Shown in pieces: positions 10,836-19,720 of a stretch of DNA of 64,000 nt. This DNA is from Methanobacterium_B sp963703015 (GTDB lineage: Archaea > Methanobacteriota > Methanobacteria > Methanobacteriales > Methanobacteriaceae): contig OY969779.1 in the NCBI GenBank assembly GCA_963703015.1, forward strand, positions 1,116,001 through 1,180,000, in the 5' to 3' direction. The notes under the pieces were generated by a model, which searched no databases, was not told where the DNA came from, and saw only the letters and a program-made list of their open reading frames with translations. Position 1 is the first letter of the stretch. Each line of letters starts with the position of its first letter. Made by a program: the position numbers and the translations under genes.

Positions 10836-11741
10836 ATGATAACCGTACTTTCAGGAGGGACTGGTACCCCCAAATTATTAGAAGGTCTTGTTAAGGTTTC
10901 TGATCCAAAAAATCTCAACATCATAGTCAACACTCTGGAAAATGATTACTTTTCAGGGGTTTATGTTGCTGCGGATATTGACACAGTAATGTATACTCTT
11001 GCAGGGATCATCAACACCGAAACTTGGTATGGTATTGAGAATGATACATTTATAACCCATGAAACTTTAAAGGAGATCAACTGCCCTGAAACTCTTCGAA
11101 TTGGAGACAAAGACAGGGCCACAAAAATTCAAAAAACCGTGCTCATGGAAAAATATCCATTATCAACGGTTGTAAATATTCAGAAAAATGCTTTAGGGAT
11201 TGAATCAGAAATTAAACCCATGAGCAACGATAAATCCAATATAACCATCGTTACAGACCAAGGTCAAATGAAATTTCATGAATTTCTCATTGAAAAACAG
11301 GGAAAACCTCATGTTAAAGATATTTTCTATAACCAAGTCGAACCATCCCCTGGTCTAATTGAATCTATTGAAGAATCTGAAATGGTTATTTTAGGGCCAT
11401 CCAACCCCATAACCTCTTTATGGCCAATTATATCCATGAAAAACGTGATTAAAACTCTTGAAAAAGCTTACGTTGTGGGTATTTCACCAATAATAGGAAA
11501 TTCTCCCGTTAGTGGACCTGCAGCAAAATTTATGAATGCATTAGGACATGATGTATCGTGTTTGGGTGTTGCAAAAATGTACTCAAAATTTTTAGACAAG
11601 TTCATAATTGACCTCGTGGATGTCAACTACAAAGATCAAATAGAAAGACTAATACCAGAGGTAGTAGTAACAAACACCAACATGAAGAACATCGGTGATA
11701 AAATGATGTTAGCCAAAATTAGTTTGGGTGAAATTATATGA
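10836..11741 (+). CDS. cofD: 2-phospho-L-lactate transferase CofD
   Basis: CofD transfers the phospholactyl moiety of LPPG to Fo, forming F420-0. The protein begins ITVLSGGTGTPKLLEGL, the nucleotide-binding start of the family, and contains the VNTLENDYFSGVYVAADIDT-type region, ILGPSNPITSLWP and GISPIIGNSPVSGPAAKFM. ATG at 10836 is chosen because the family starts here; a TTG nine bases upstream is open too. Its stop overlaps the start of the GTP cyclohydrolase gene by four bases. Confidence 0.94.
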   Translation: MITVLSGGTGTPKLLEGLVKVSDPKNLNIIVNTLENDYFSGVYVAADIDTVMYTLAGIINTETWYGIENDTFITHETLKEINCPETLRIGDKDRATKIQKTVLMEKYPLSTVVNIQKNALGIESEIKPMSNDKSNITIVTDQGQMKFHEFLIEKQGKPHVKDIFYNQVEPSPGLIESIEESEMVILGPSNPITSLWPIISMKNVIKTLEKAYVVGISPIIGNSPVSGPAAKFMNALGHDVSCLGVAKMYSKFLDKFIIDLVDVNYKDQIERLIPEVVVTNTNMKNIGDKMMLAKISLGEII

Positions 11742-12499
11742 TTCAAATGACGTTAATTCAGATCGATAACTATGGTCCCTGGACAGTCACACCAACACCA
11801 AGGGCCGAAGCAGACCTTCAGATTCTGCAGTCAGAACTTTACGCAGATCTTCAAAGACAGTTTGCAGCTAAGGGAGGACTAGTATTTTTCACCCGTTTCG
11901 ATAACATGCTTGCAGTTACAAACGGTGTGGATATGGAGGATCACAAAAGGATTCAAAAATCCATAGGAAACAGATACCCAATTACCATCAGCATGGGAGT
12001 AGGAGCGGCTGAAACTCCGTACGAAGCACAGCGTAAAGCAACAAATGCTCTTCAAAATTATGGTGGAGCCCAGTCAGAAGATAGGACTGAAGTTCTTGCC
12101 ATTGACGGGCTTGTGAAGGCTGATGAAAGTTTTGTCCAAATAGCCCACATAGACATCAACGGGATTACTGATTCTTTAACAGACATTATCCCTGCTTACG
12201 ATACTTCTTTTATAGTTAATCGAGTACAGCACTTTTTAATGAAAAAACTTATCGAAAAGGGTTCTCTTCTCTTCTTCATAGGTGGAGATAATTTCATGTC
12301 TCCATGTAATGGTTTAAACCCTGAAGGACTTCTGAAGATCATAGAAGAAATAGAAGATGAAATCAACATTGCACTCAAAGCAGGTGTTGGTAAAGCACCA
12401 ACCGCAGAAAAAGCTGCTAATCTAGCAGATTTGGCGTTGGAAGAGATCAGAGGCGGATTCACATATAATTTAGTGCATGTTATGAAAAATGAAGAGTAA
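11738..12499 (+). CDS. GTP cyclohydrolase III (ArfA/Gch3 type)
   Basis: The 253-residue protein starts IQMTLIQIDNYGPWTVTPTP and contains FFTRFDNMLAVTNG, FIGGDNFMSPCNG and GVGKAPTAEKAANLADLALE, matching the archaeal GTP cyclohydrolase III family, which makes FAPy nucleotide from GTP for riboflavin and F420 (Fo) synthesis. It resembles adenylate cyclase-type folds with two related halves, here visible as two RFDN/GGDN turns. Translational coupling to cofD is shown by the ATGA overlap. MptD at the window start is another pterin-pathway gene. Confidence 0.92.
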   Translation: MIQMTLIQIDNYGPWTVTPTPRAEADLQILQSELYADLQRQFAAKGGLVFFTRFDNMLAVTNGVDMEDHKRIQKSIGNRYPITISMGVGAAETPYEAQRKATNALQNYGGAQSEDRTEVLAIDGLVKADESFVQIAHIDINGITDSLTDIIPAYDTSFIVNRVQHFLMKKLIEKGSLLFFIGGDNFMSPCNGLNPEGLLKIIEEIEDEINIALKAGVGKAPTAEKAANLADLALEEIRGGFTYNLVHVMKNEE

Positions 12500-12575
12500 C
12501 TGGACATAAATTATATTGTTTATAGAATCTATCAATTTCTAATTTTTTTTCATAAAAATTTTATGGAGGAAACCC

Positions 12576-13310
12576 ATTGAAGTACTAGCACCAATGGCCG
12601 GTGTAACCGATGGAAAGTTCTGCAGAGGAATGATAAATTATGGATTTGATCTTCTGACCCTTGGAGGGTACAACGCAGAAAAAGGATCCATCGATGCTGG
12701 ATTAAAAATAATTCAGAGGGGTAGGAAAGAATTCCATGTAGAAGAGCATGACTTGGTAAATCATATTACCAGTGAGGCTAAATACATCAAAGATGGTTCC
12801 AATGAAAATATTGGAGTGTCTGTGAACCTTCGTGCAATAACTCCAGATCCGATCATTAAGATATCTAAAATTCCTGAAATTGATGTTGTTGAAATAAATG
12901 CACATTGCAGACAGCGCGAACTTGTTGAATCTGGCTATGGACAGGCCCTCATGAACGATCCTGCTAAACTCCACAATCTGGTACACTCGACAGTTCAGGG
13001 ATGTTTGAAACCAGTTTCTGTCAAAATTCGGGCTAATGTAGAAGGAGTAAATTATTTAAAAATATTAGAAGCAATTGAAGGTGCCGGAGCCCATTATATT
13101 CATGTAGATGCAATGAAACCAGGTTATGACTGTGCTGATTACGATTTTATAACATGGGTGAAAAATAACACAAACTCATTTATCATTGGAAACAACTCAA
13201 TTAAAGATATTGTTTCTGCAAGAAAAATGTTATCCTCAGGAGCAGATGGCATATCCATTGCCAGAGCTGCTATAAGGGGATATATGCCCTTCAATATGTC
13301 CCTTATTTAA
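12576..13310 (+). CDS. Dus/NifR3-like TIM-barrel protein with apparent ATT start
   Basis: The frame encodes a flavin-type TIM barrel of about 244 residues beginning (I/M)EVLAPMAGVTDGKFCRGM, which is the canonical tRNA-dihydrouridine synthase/NifR3 opening. The next ATG (12594) would remove the conserved EVLAP strand, while an ATT at 12576 has GGAGG six bases before it and no in-frame ATG, GTG or TTG fits. The barrel has VKIRANVEG, HVDAMKPGYDC and GADGISIARA motifs. From memory, some methanogens fuse such a domain to methanogenesis marker domain 9; here that domain is a separate gene 1.8 kb downstream. It could modify tRNA or act in methanogenesis. Confidence 0.8.
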   Translation: MEVLAPMAGVTDGKFCRGMINYGFDLLTLGGYNAEKGSIDAGLKIIQRGRKEFHVEEHDLVNHITSEAKYIKDGSNENIGVSVNLRAITPDPIIKISKIPEIDVVEINAHCRQRELVESGYGQALMNDPAKLHNLVHSTVQGCLKPVSVKIRANVEGVNYLKILEAIEGAGAHYIHVDAMKPGYDCADYDFITWVKNNTNSFIIGNNSIKDIVSARKMLSSGADGISIARAAIRGYMPFNMSLI

Positions 13311-13473
13311 GATGGGATGAATTATCCAACTTCTCAAGAAGTTTGGGGATTTAATAAAAATGTATCATGAAATTATATATTGTTTGAATCAAATAATTTA
13401 ATAATAAATATTTCTCAAAATAATTAAAGGTATTCATTGCTAAAAAAATCTCAAATTCATGGAAGGTGGTCGA

Positions 13474-15075
13474 ATGTCATTTATAGAACTTAAAAATGTC
13501 ACAAAATCTTTTAACGATGTTAAAATCTTGAAAAATTTGAATATGACCATAGATGAAGGGAAAGTTTTGGGTATCCTAGGAAGAAGTGGTTCTGGAAAAT
13601 CTGTACTCCTGAACATGCTTCGTGGAATGAAAGAGTACCGACCCGATGATGGCCAAATTTTGTACACCGTTGCAATTTGTCCGGAGTGTCTTAGGGTTGA
13701 ACCTCCATCTGCAGCTGGAAAAATCTGTGGATGCGGATGCGGATGTGAATTTGAATTAAAAACAATTGATTTCTGGAATAGTGAAAGGCAGGTATTTGCT
13801 GCAATTAAGCGCAGAATTTCTATCATGCTTCAGAGGACCTTCGCACTTTATGAAGATGATACTGTCATAGATAACGTTTTAAAATCAATATCTGGTCACG
13901 ATGAAGAAGAAAGTACTTACATGGCCATTGACCTAATTGAAATGGCTCAAATGGCCCACAGAATCACACACATTGCCCGAGATCTTAGTGGTGGAGAGAA
14001 ACAGAGGGTTGTACTTGCAAGACAAATAGCCAAGGAACCTATGATATTTTTGGCTGATGAACCAACAGGTACACTCGACCCAAAAACTGCTGAATTACTG
14101 CATCAAGCTTTGATCCAAGGAGTGAAAAATAAGGGTACTACCATGATCATCACCTCCCACTGGCCAGAAGTAATGAAAAAATTATCAGACCATGTAATAT
14201 GGCTTGAAAAGGGAGAAATTATTGTTGAAGGAGATCCTGATACTGTTGTTAAAAAATTCATGGATCAAGTTCCATTGCCAGAGAAAAAGGAAGTCTACAA
14301 AACTGGAGGACCCATAATAAAGATGGAAGGAGTGAAAAAACACTATTATTCCATTGAAAGGGGTGTTGTAAAGGCTGTTGATGGAATTGATCTGGAAGTT
14401 GGAGAAAGTGAGATATTCGGAATAGTTGGTTTAAGCGGAGCAGGAAAAACCACACTATCTAGAATATTGTATGGATTGACTGAACCCAGTAGCGGGAACA
14501 TTGAAGTTAAATTAGGAGAAAACTGGATCGACATGACACAGAAAGGTCCCTTTGGTAGAGGTCGTGTCATTCCTTACCTTGGAATTTTACACCAAGAGTA
14601 CAGTTTATATCCCCACAGAAACGTGCTTGGAAATTTAACTGAGGCCATAAGTCTCGAACTTCCAGCAGAATTCGCAAAGATGAAAGCTATTTATGTTTTA
14701 AAGGCTGTTGGTTTTGATGAAGAATATGCCAACAGTTTACTTACTAAATATCCTGATGAACTTAGTGGGGGAGAACGCCACAGAGTAGCTTTAGCCCAGG
14801 TTTTGATAAAAGAACCGAACATTATTATTTTAGATGAACCTACAGGTACCATGGATCCAATAACAAGGGTTCAAGTTACAGATTCAATACAAAGGGCCAG
14901 GGACGAACTCAACCAAACATTTGTAATTATATCACACGACATGGATTTTGTGTTAGATGTTTGTGATAGAGCTGCGCTCATGCGTGGTGGAAAAATTTTG
15001 AAAATAGGCGATCCAGTGGAAATTGTCGAAGATTTAACTCCAAAAGAAAAAGAAAAGATGCTTACGGAGGAATAA
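13474..15075 (+). CDS. atwA: Methyl-coenzyme M reductase activation component A2
   Basis: The protein of about 533 residues has two ABC ATPase domains. The first has Walker A GRSGSGKS, signature LSGGEKQR and Walker B IFLADEPTG; the second has GLSGAGKT, LSGGERHR and IIILDEPTG. A Cys-rich insertion (CPEC...CGCGCGC) lies soon after the first Walker A, a feature I recall for AtwA. Component A2 is required for ATP-dependent reductive activation of methyl-coenzyme M reductase. ATG at 13474 is preferred because GAAGGTGGTCGA precedes it; 13459 is an alternative. Marker 9 follows four bases later, and tetrapyrrole genes for F430 precursors come next. Confidence 0.93.
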   Translation: MSFIELKNVTKSFNDVKILKNLNMTIDEGKVLGILGRSGSGKSVLLNMLRGMKEYRPDDGQILYTVAICPECLRVEPPSAAGKICGCGCGCEFELKTIDFWNSERQVFAAIKRRISIMLQRTFALYEDDTVIDNVLKSISGHDEEESTYMAIDLIEMAQMAHRITHIARDLSGGEKQRVVLARQIAKEPMIFLADEPTGTLDPKTAELLHQALIQGVKNKGTTMIITSHWPEVMKKLSDHVIWLEKGEIIVEGDPDTVVKKFMDQVPLPEKKEVYKTGGPIIKMEGVKKHYYSIERGVVKAVDGIDLEVGESEIFGIVGLSGAGKTTLSRILYGLTEPSSGNIEVKLGENWIDMTQKGPFGRGRVIPYLGILHQEYSLYPHRNVLGNLTEAISLELPAEFAKMKAIYVLKAVGFDEEYANSLLTKYPDELSGGERHRVALAQVLIKEPNIIILDEPTGTMDPITRVQVTDSIQRARDELNQTFVIISHDMDFVLDVCDRAALMRGGKILKIGDPVEIVEDLTPKEKEKMLTEE

Positions 15076-15079
15076 CATA

Positions 15080-15556
15080 ATGGCATGGGAAGATTCACCA
15101 TCACATGTATGCAGGGGAGGGGACAAGCGCGCATTATCATTTTGCTGTCCGCCTGTTAAACCTTGTCCAGTAATATACGCACTTGAAGATGCAGAACTAA
15201 CTGCACAAAAATACGTAGAAATTAAAGAGAAATTTGCAGAAGAAACCAAACTTGGTCAAGGAGAAGGAACCTGCTTCGGTTCACTTGTATGGTGTTGTAA
15301 ACCTTCAAAACCCTGCCCATTAAGGGACATGGTTATGAGAAGGATTGATATGAGTGTTGATGAATATATGGACCTTAAAAAACAGTTATCTGAACAATTA
15401 GTAGGACAACCAGAATCAAACACCAAGGAAAGTGTTGTGGCACTTGCTGAAACCTTCAACGTCTCAGAAGAAGAAGCATTTGAAGTATTAAAGGAATGCG
15501 ATAACGACGTTAAAAAAGCAGCTAAACTGTTAAAAATGAAAGATTTGGAGTTATAG
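15080..15556 (+). CDS. Methanogenesis marker 9 Cys-rich domain with UBA-like tail
   Basis: The 158-residue protein has eight cysteines in its first 100 residues, including FCCPPVKPC and WCCKPSKPC. Two copies of a [FW]CCxPxKPC motif in eight invariant Cys is what I recall of the methanogen-only marker 9 domain. Residues from about 112 (ESVVALAETFNVSEEEAFEV) form a short UBA/NAC-like three-helix tail. In some methanogens this domain is preceded by a NifR3-like TIM barrel in one polypeptide; here the barrel is the gene at 12576-13310. GGAGGAATAACATA precedes the ATG. A metal- or Fe-S-binding role in MCR maturation is inferred from the atwA neighbourhood. Confidence 0.88.
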   Translation: MAWEDSPSHVCRGGDKRALSFCCPPVKPCPVIYALEDAELTAQKYVEIKEKFAEETKLGQGEGTCFGSLVWCCKPSKPCPLRDMVMRRIDMSVDEYMDLKKQLSEQLVGQPESNTKESVVALAETFNVSEEEAFEVLKECDNDVKKAAKLLKMKDLEL

Positions 15557-15557
15557 G

Positions 15558-16178
15558 ATGGGTTGGACTCCTCTCTACCTCAACATGGCAGAAAAAAAAG
15601 TTTTGATTGTAGGTTCAGGAGAGGTTGGATCCAGACGATGTGAAAGGTTTTTAGATGCAGGCGCCAAAGTTGTTTTAATTGGAGATCATGTGAATAATGA
15701 TCTTGTTCAACTTGGAGCCATTGTAAAATCCATTGATGAACTTGATCACTGGATTGACTGGGCAGATATTGTTGTTGCAGCTTCTGGAGATCATGAATTA
15801 AACAACAGAGTTGGAGAAATATCCGGAAACAAACTAATTAACCGGGCAGATAATCCAAATGATGGGAATCTTATTGTACCCTCATCTTTTTTCATAGGCG
15901 ATGTACAAATTTGTATATTTACAGGTGGGAAGAGCCCCCTCATGTCAAAGGAGTTAAGAAAAAAGATCCAAAAAGTAATAAAACCTGAGGATATATACCA
16001 ACTTGAACTACAATACTATGCTAGAAATATCTTAAAACAAAATATTGATGATCAGAAAACTCGAAGGGAATATCTTTACAAGATTTTAGAGGATCTAAAA
16101 ATTAAAGAACTGTTAAACAAAGGCGATTTAGAGTCTGCCAAAAAACATGCAAAATTGATCATAGCTACCATTAATTAA
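15558..16178 (+). CDS. Precorrin-2 dehydrogenase (siroheme synthase N-domain type)
   Basis: The 206-residue protein opens WTPLYLNMAEKKVLIVGSGE, a Rossmann NAD site (GSGEVGSRR), and continues with VVAASGDHELN, NRADNPNDGNLIVPS and FTGGKSPLMSKELR, the layout of Met8/CysG N-terminal proteins. It oxidises precorrin-2 to sirohydrochlorin, the branch point for siroheme, cobamide and the methanogen cofactor F430. It begins one base after the marker 9 stop and precedes hemA, the first enzyme of tetrapyrrole synthesis. Ferrochelatase activity is possible but not shown. Confidence 0.92.
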   Translation: MGWTPLYLNMAEKKVLIVGSGEVGSRRCERFLDAGAKVVLIGDHVNNDLVQLGAIVKSIDELDHWIDWADIVVAASGDHELNNRVGEISGNKLINRADNPNDGNLIVPSSFFIGDVQICIFTGGKSPLMSKELRKKIQKVIKPEDIYQLELQYYARNILKQNIDDQKTRREYLYKILEDLKIKELLNKGDLESAKKHAKLIIATIN

Positions 16179-16232
16179 GGTTGATGTGTCCAAATGATGA
16201 TCTGTAATTCTTTATAACATTTTATTAATTTC

Positions 16233-17465
16233 ATGGAGAAAAGAAAATTGATTCTAAATATCAGGGTTGATCATAAAACCGCAGACATCAACCAGATGGA
16301 AAAATCAAGCGAACAACTCGGGATCGTGTTCAACGAGATCATTGCAAATTGTGATGTACAAGAATATGTGGAGTTAAAAACTTGTAACCGGGCAGAAATA
16401 TATTTAGTGTTAAATAAACACCCTGATAAACTTTTAATAGAAAATTTTGTTACTGATTTTGATGATGATGCCATTGAACATCTTCTGAGACTTTCTTCAG
16501 GCTTAGAATCCATGATCATTGGGGAAGATCAGATACTTGGCCAGATCAAAGATGCCAAAAATAGGAGTGTTAAAGATGGATGCTGTGGTCAAATGCTTGA
16601 AACCATCTTTACAAAAGCTGTGCATGTAGGGCAAGTTGTGCGTAAGAAGACTAAAATTAATGAAGGTTCATTATCCATTGGATCGGCTGCTGTTGAACTT
16701 GCAGAAAATGTGCATGGTAACCTTAAATGCAAGAAGGTTTTGATTATTGGTGCAGGTAAAATGGGAACTCTGGTAGCAAAGGCACTGGTTGAAAAAAAAT
16801 TGAAGGCAATAGTTGTTGCAAACAGAACACATGACAGAGCTGTTGAACTTGCAAGGGAACTCGGTGGATCAGCTATACATTTTGACAAGTTAGATGAATC
16901 AATTAAAGATGCAGATGTTGTTATAAGTGCTACAGGAGCACCTCACCCCATATTAACCCGTGATAAAATTGCAGAGGTAGTTCCAAATGAAAATCTTTCA
17001 AAAATGGTGATGGTTGACATCGCAAATCCAAGGGATATCGAAGAAGAAGTGGCAGAACTTGGAGTTAAACTTTTTAACATCGACGATTTAAGAAGTATAG
17101 CACAAAGAAGTCGTGAAATGAGGCAAGCTGAAGCCTGTGATGCCGAAGAAATTGTGGCAGAAGAGATGATCCTTTTAAAACGATCCATTAAACAGCTTGA
17201 AGTTGAACCTATCATATCTAAAATCAGAATATCTGCAGAGAATATTAGGAAGTTAGAGACTCAAAAAGCATTTAAGATGCTTGGAGATATGAATGGCAAC
17301 GAAAAGGTTGTTGAAAACCTAACTAAAGTTGTTGTGGAAAGAATTTTTAACGATGTTATCCGAAATCTTAAAAAAGCAGCAGAAGATGGTGATGAATCCA
17401 CCATAAAAGCTGCTGAAACCCTTTTTAATAACAAGATGCCCGAGGATAAATTCAAAAATTTTTAA
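16233..17465 (+). CDS. hemA: Glutamyl-tRNA reductase HemA
   Basis: This 410-residue enzyme reduces glutamyl-tRNA to glutamate-1-semialdehyde, the start of tetrapyrrole synthesis. It has the catalytic-domain stretch LKTCNRAEIYL with the nucleophilic Cys, SGLESMIIGEDQILGQ, the NADPH fold VLIIGAGKMGTLVAKAL and a C-terminal dimerisation helix. The ATG lacks a good ribosome site; a TTG at 16248 has GGAG nine bases upstream and would begin at the conserved LILNIRVD, so it may be the real start. It closes the AtwA-marker 9-tetrapyrrole gene group. Confidence 0.95.
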   Translation: MEKRKLILNIRVDHKTADINQMEKSSEQLGIVFNEIIANCDVQEYVELKTCNRAEIYLVLNKHPDKLLIENFVTDFDDDAIEHLLRLSSGLESMIIGEDQILGQIKDAKNRSVKDGCCGQMLETIFTKAVHVGQVVRKKTKINEGSLSIGSAAVELAENVHGNLKCKKVLIIGAGKMGTLVAKALVEKKLKAIVVANRTHDRAVELARELGGSAIHFDKLDESIKDADVVISATGAPHPILTRDKIAEVVPNENLSKMVMVDIANPRDIEEEVAELGVKLFNIDDLRSIAQRSREMRQAEACDAEEIVAEEMILLKRSIKQLEVEPIISKIRISAENIRKLETQKAFKMLGDMNGNEKVVENLTKVVVERIFNDVIRNLKKAAEDGDESTIKAAETLFNNKMPEDKFKNF

Positions 17466-17513
17466 TCAAATAATTTCAATATAATTTACTACTTTTATAT
17501 GAAAATACCGCTG

Positions 17514-18242
17514 TTAATTATCGAGTAATCCAAGTACCCTTGATGTAAATATTAGCAAGTATGGTGCTATTAGCAGATCAGAGATTATTCCAATAATTAA
17601 TGGTACGGTCCCGTCCATGCTCGGTACAAGAACCTCCCTTATTGTTGCAACCAGAATAATAATGGTAAAATATACAATTATCAGCCTTTTAAGTCCCACT
17701 TTCCGGATTTTGTGATAAATTGCTCGAATATCAAAGCTTGATCTGATATCGGCGTTATTATTAGCCCTATGAAGCATTACAGCCGGGAACAAAGCGAGTA
17801 TAACCCCTGCAAAACATATAATTAAAAAGAGTATCATGGCAGATACAAGAGTTAAATCCTCAATACTGTTGTTAATGAAGAAGTAGACAAATAAAACCAT
17901 GACCAGTGCAACTGGAACAGCGAAGTAGATAATGATCAGGATAATTTCGCTTAATCCGTGAATGAACATTCTCTTAAAATCATTGAGTTTGGGTAAACTA
18001 TTTGATCCTTTGATTGTTTCTTCTATTATTCTAAACACATATCCTGCTTCAAAAATTGCAATTAAAATGACCACAACAGATATTATGAATTTAACTGTAT
18101 CTGATAGATCTCCAAGGAAGGAAAGTTCGTTACCAAGATCTGCAATAACAAGTACCATTCCCAACAAAAGAAGAATCTTGAGGTTCGAGGCAGAATATTT
18201 CAATGAATCGATTATTATGTCCTTAATTTTCATTCGCCCCAT
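17514..18242 (-). CDS. DUF4013 family integral membrane protein
   Basis: The protein of about 242 residues has a short basic N-terminus (GRMKIKDIIIDSLKYS) and five or six hydrophobic segments. The stretch IFEAGYVFRIIEETIKGSN...LP is typical of the DUF4013 membrane family, which is common and multicopy in Methanobacteriales. Function is unknown. ATG at 18242 is chosen because GGGGGAG lies five bases upstream; an ATG at 18260 is also open. It is convergent with hemA. Confidence 0.75.
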   Translation of the reverse strand: MGRMKIKDIIIDSLKYSASNLKILLLLGMVLVIADLGNELSFLGDLSDTVKFIISVVVILIAIFEAGYVFRIIEETIKGSNSLPKLNDFKRMFIHGLSEIILIIIYFAVPVALVMVLFVYFFINNSIEDLTLVSAMILFLIICFAGVILALFPAVMLHRANNNADIRSSFDIRAIYHKIRKVGLKRLIIVYFTIIILVATIREVLVPSMDGTVPLIIGIISDLLIAPYLLIFTSRVLGLLDN

Positions 18243-18362
18243 TTTTACTCCCCCAACCATTAAAGCATGTCATTACTTATGAAATTGTCTGTAAACTTCT
18301 TAAAATATTTGAAAAAAAGTAAGAATCGAATTGTTAAATGGTGCTAAAGGGAATTATAAGTT

Positions 18363-19484
18363 TTAGGCAAACATTCCCTTAGGTTCATTTAATTTAATTT
18401 TATGTTGTTTTAAGGCGTACTTACAGTGATCCCATGTTACGATCTCCTGGTCTTCAAAAATGGCCTTGTGGAGCGCAACCTTCAAAACTCTGTCCTTAAT
18501 ATCCCTACCTGACATACCTTTTGTACATTTAACAAGTTTTTCAATGCTAAAATCTGTTTTAAGTGGCAATGTATCTATGTAAAGTTCAAGAATTGCTTTT
18601 CTATCCTTTTCATCAGGAAGTGTGAATTCAATTTCTTCTTCAAATCTGCTTCTGATTGCAAAGTCAATCAAATGGGGATTGTTGGTGGCACCTATGGTTA
18701 CCACTCCCTTGTGATAATCAATACCATCCATCTCTGTAAGAAGAGCATTCACAACTTCGGAAACATCACCCCTTAACGATTGGAACTTACGATCGAGCCC
18801 TATTGCATCCATTTCATCTATGAAAATAACTGAAGGTGCATTTGCAGATGCCATTTCAAATAGTTCGTGTATCTGCCTGGCTCCATCACCAACATGTTCA
18901 CCTATCAAACTCGTGGCCTTCACTAAATACAATGGAACATTGAGCTCATTTGAAAGGGATTTTGCAAGCATAGTTTTTCCTGTTCCTGGTGTTCCATGGA
19001 AGAGAACATTCCTTGGTGCCCATTCTTTGAATATTTCAGGTTCCTTCAAGTACTTGGTGATAATTTTACACTTCGTTTTTGCCCTTTCTTGTCCTATAAC
19101 GTCCTCCATCTTGACTTGGGATTCTACTTTCTTGATCTCCGCTGATTCTGGTACCTCCACCAAAAGTATAGATGTTTTTGAGGTGATCTTGGAGTTATCT
19201 GGATGGGCCTTGACTATTTTAAATGCAAAGTCTGGTAGGAGTTTCTGGTCAAATAGGAATGATCCTTCGTAGACAACAGATCCCTCCCACTGTTCCTTTG
19301 CATACAATTCAAAGAGTTCTTTGTCAAATATTTCTATCTTAGGATTTTCAACCAAGTTACATAGGAAAGGATAGCCAATTGATTGGAGTACAACCAATTT
19401 AGCATCTTTATTAGGTTCATTAATATTTTTTAATGATTTTTTGTCTGATACCAGAGGATCAGGAGTTATATTATTCAGTTTCAC
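18363..19484 (-). CDS. AAA+ ATPase, archaeal PAN/Cdc48-related single-domain type
   Basis: The 373-residue protein has an N-terminal domain of about 125 residues that I do not recognise, then one AAA module: Walker A HGTPGTGKT (about 163-171), Walker B SVIFIDEMDAIG, sensor 1 TIGATNNP and arginine fingers in IRSRFEEEIEF, followed by the C-terminal helical lid. Lack of a PAN-type coiled coil or HbYX tail argues against a standard proteasome activator. Substrate remodelling is the likely activity. The start is GTG with GGTAGGTATCC upstream. I recall similar proteins across methanogens, still unassigned. Confidence 0.82.
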   Translation of the reverse strand: MKLNNITPDPLVSDKKSLKNINEPNKDAKLVVLQSIGYPFLCNLVENPKIEIFDKELFELYAKEQWEGSVVYEGSFLFDQKLLPDFAFKIVKAHPDNSKITSKTSILLVEVPESAEIKKVESQVKMEDVIGQERAKTKCKIITKYLKEPEIFKEWAPRNVLFHGTPGTGKTMLAKSLSNELNVPLYLVKATSLIGEHVGDGARQIHELFEMASANAPSVIFIDEMDAIGLDRKFQSLRGDVSEVVNALLTEMDGIDYHKGVVTIGATNNPHLIDFAIRSRFEEEIEFTLPDEKDRKAILELYIDTLPLKTDFSIEKLVKCTKGMSGRDIKDRVLKVALHKAIFEDQEIVTWDHCKYALKQHKIKLNEPKGMFA

Positions 19485-19720
19485 TAGGATACCTACCGTT
19501 AATTATGTTGATTATTTAGTTTTTTTTGTTAGTTTAAAAAATTTTATAAATTCGATCAGTTTGAAGATCTAGATTTCTGTTATAGATCAATTCTTTATCA
19601 GTTTGTTATGAACATAATGTGTATTGCAAACGATAAAAAAGTTATCATAGAAAAAGTTGATTTTGAGAAATTTTTGTATATACAATTGGATCAAAATCAT
19701 CCAGAATTTAATATTCCATT

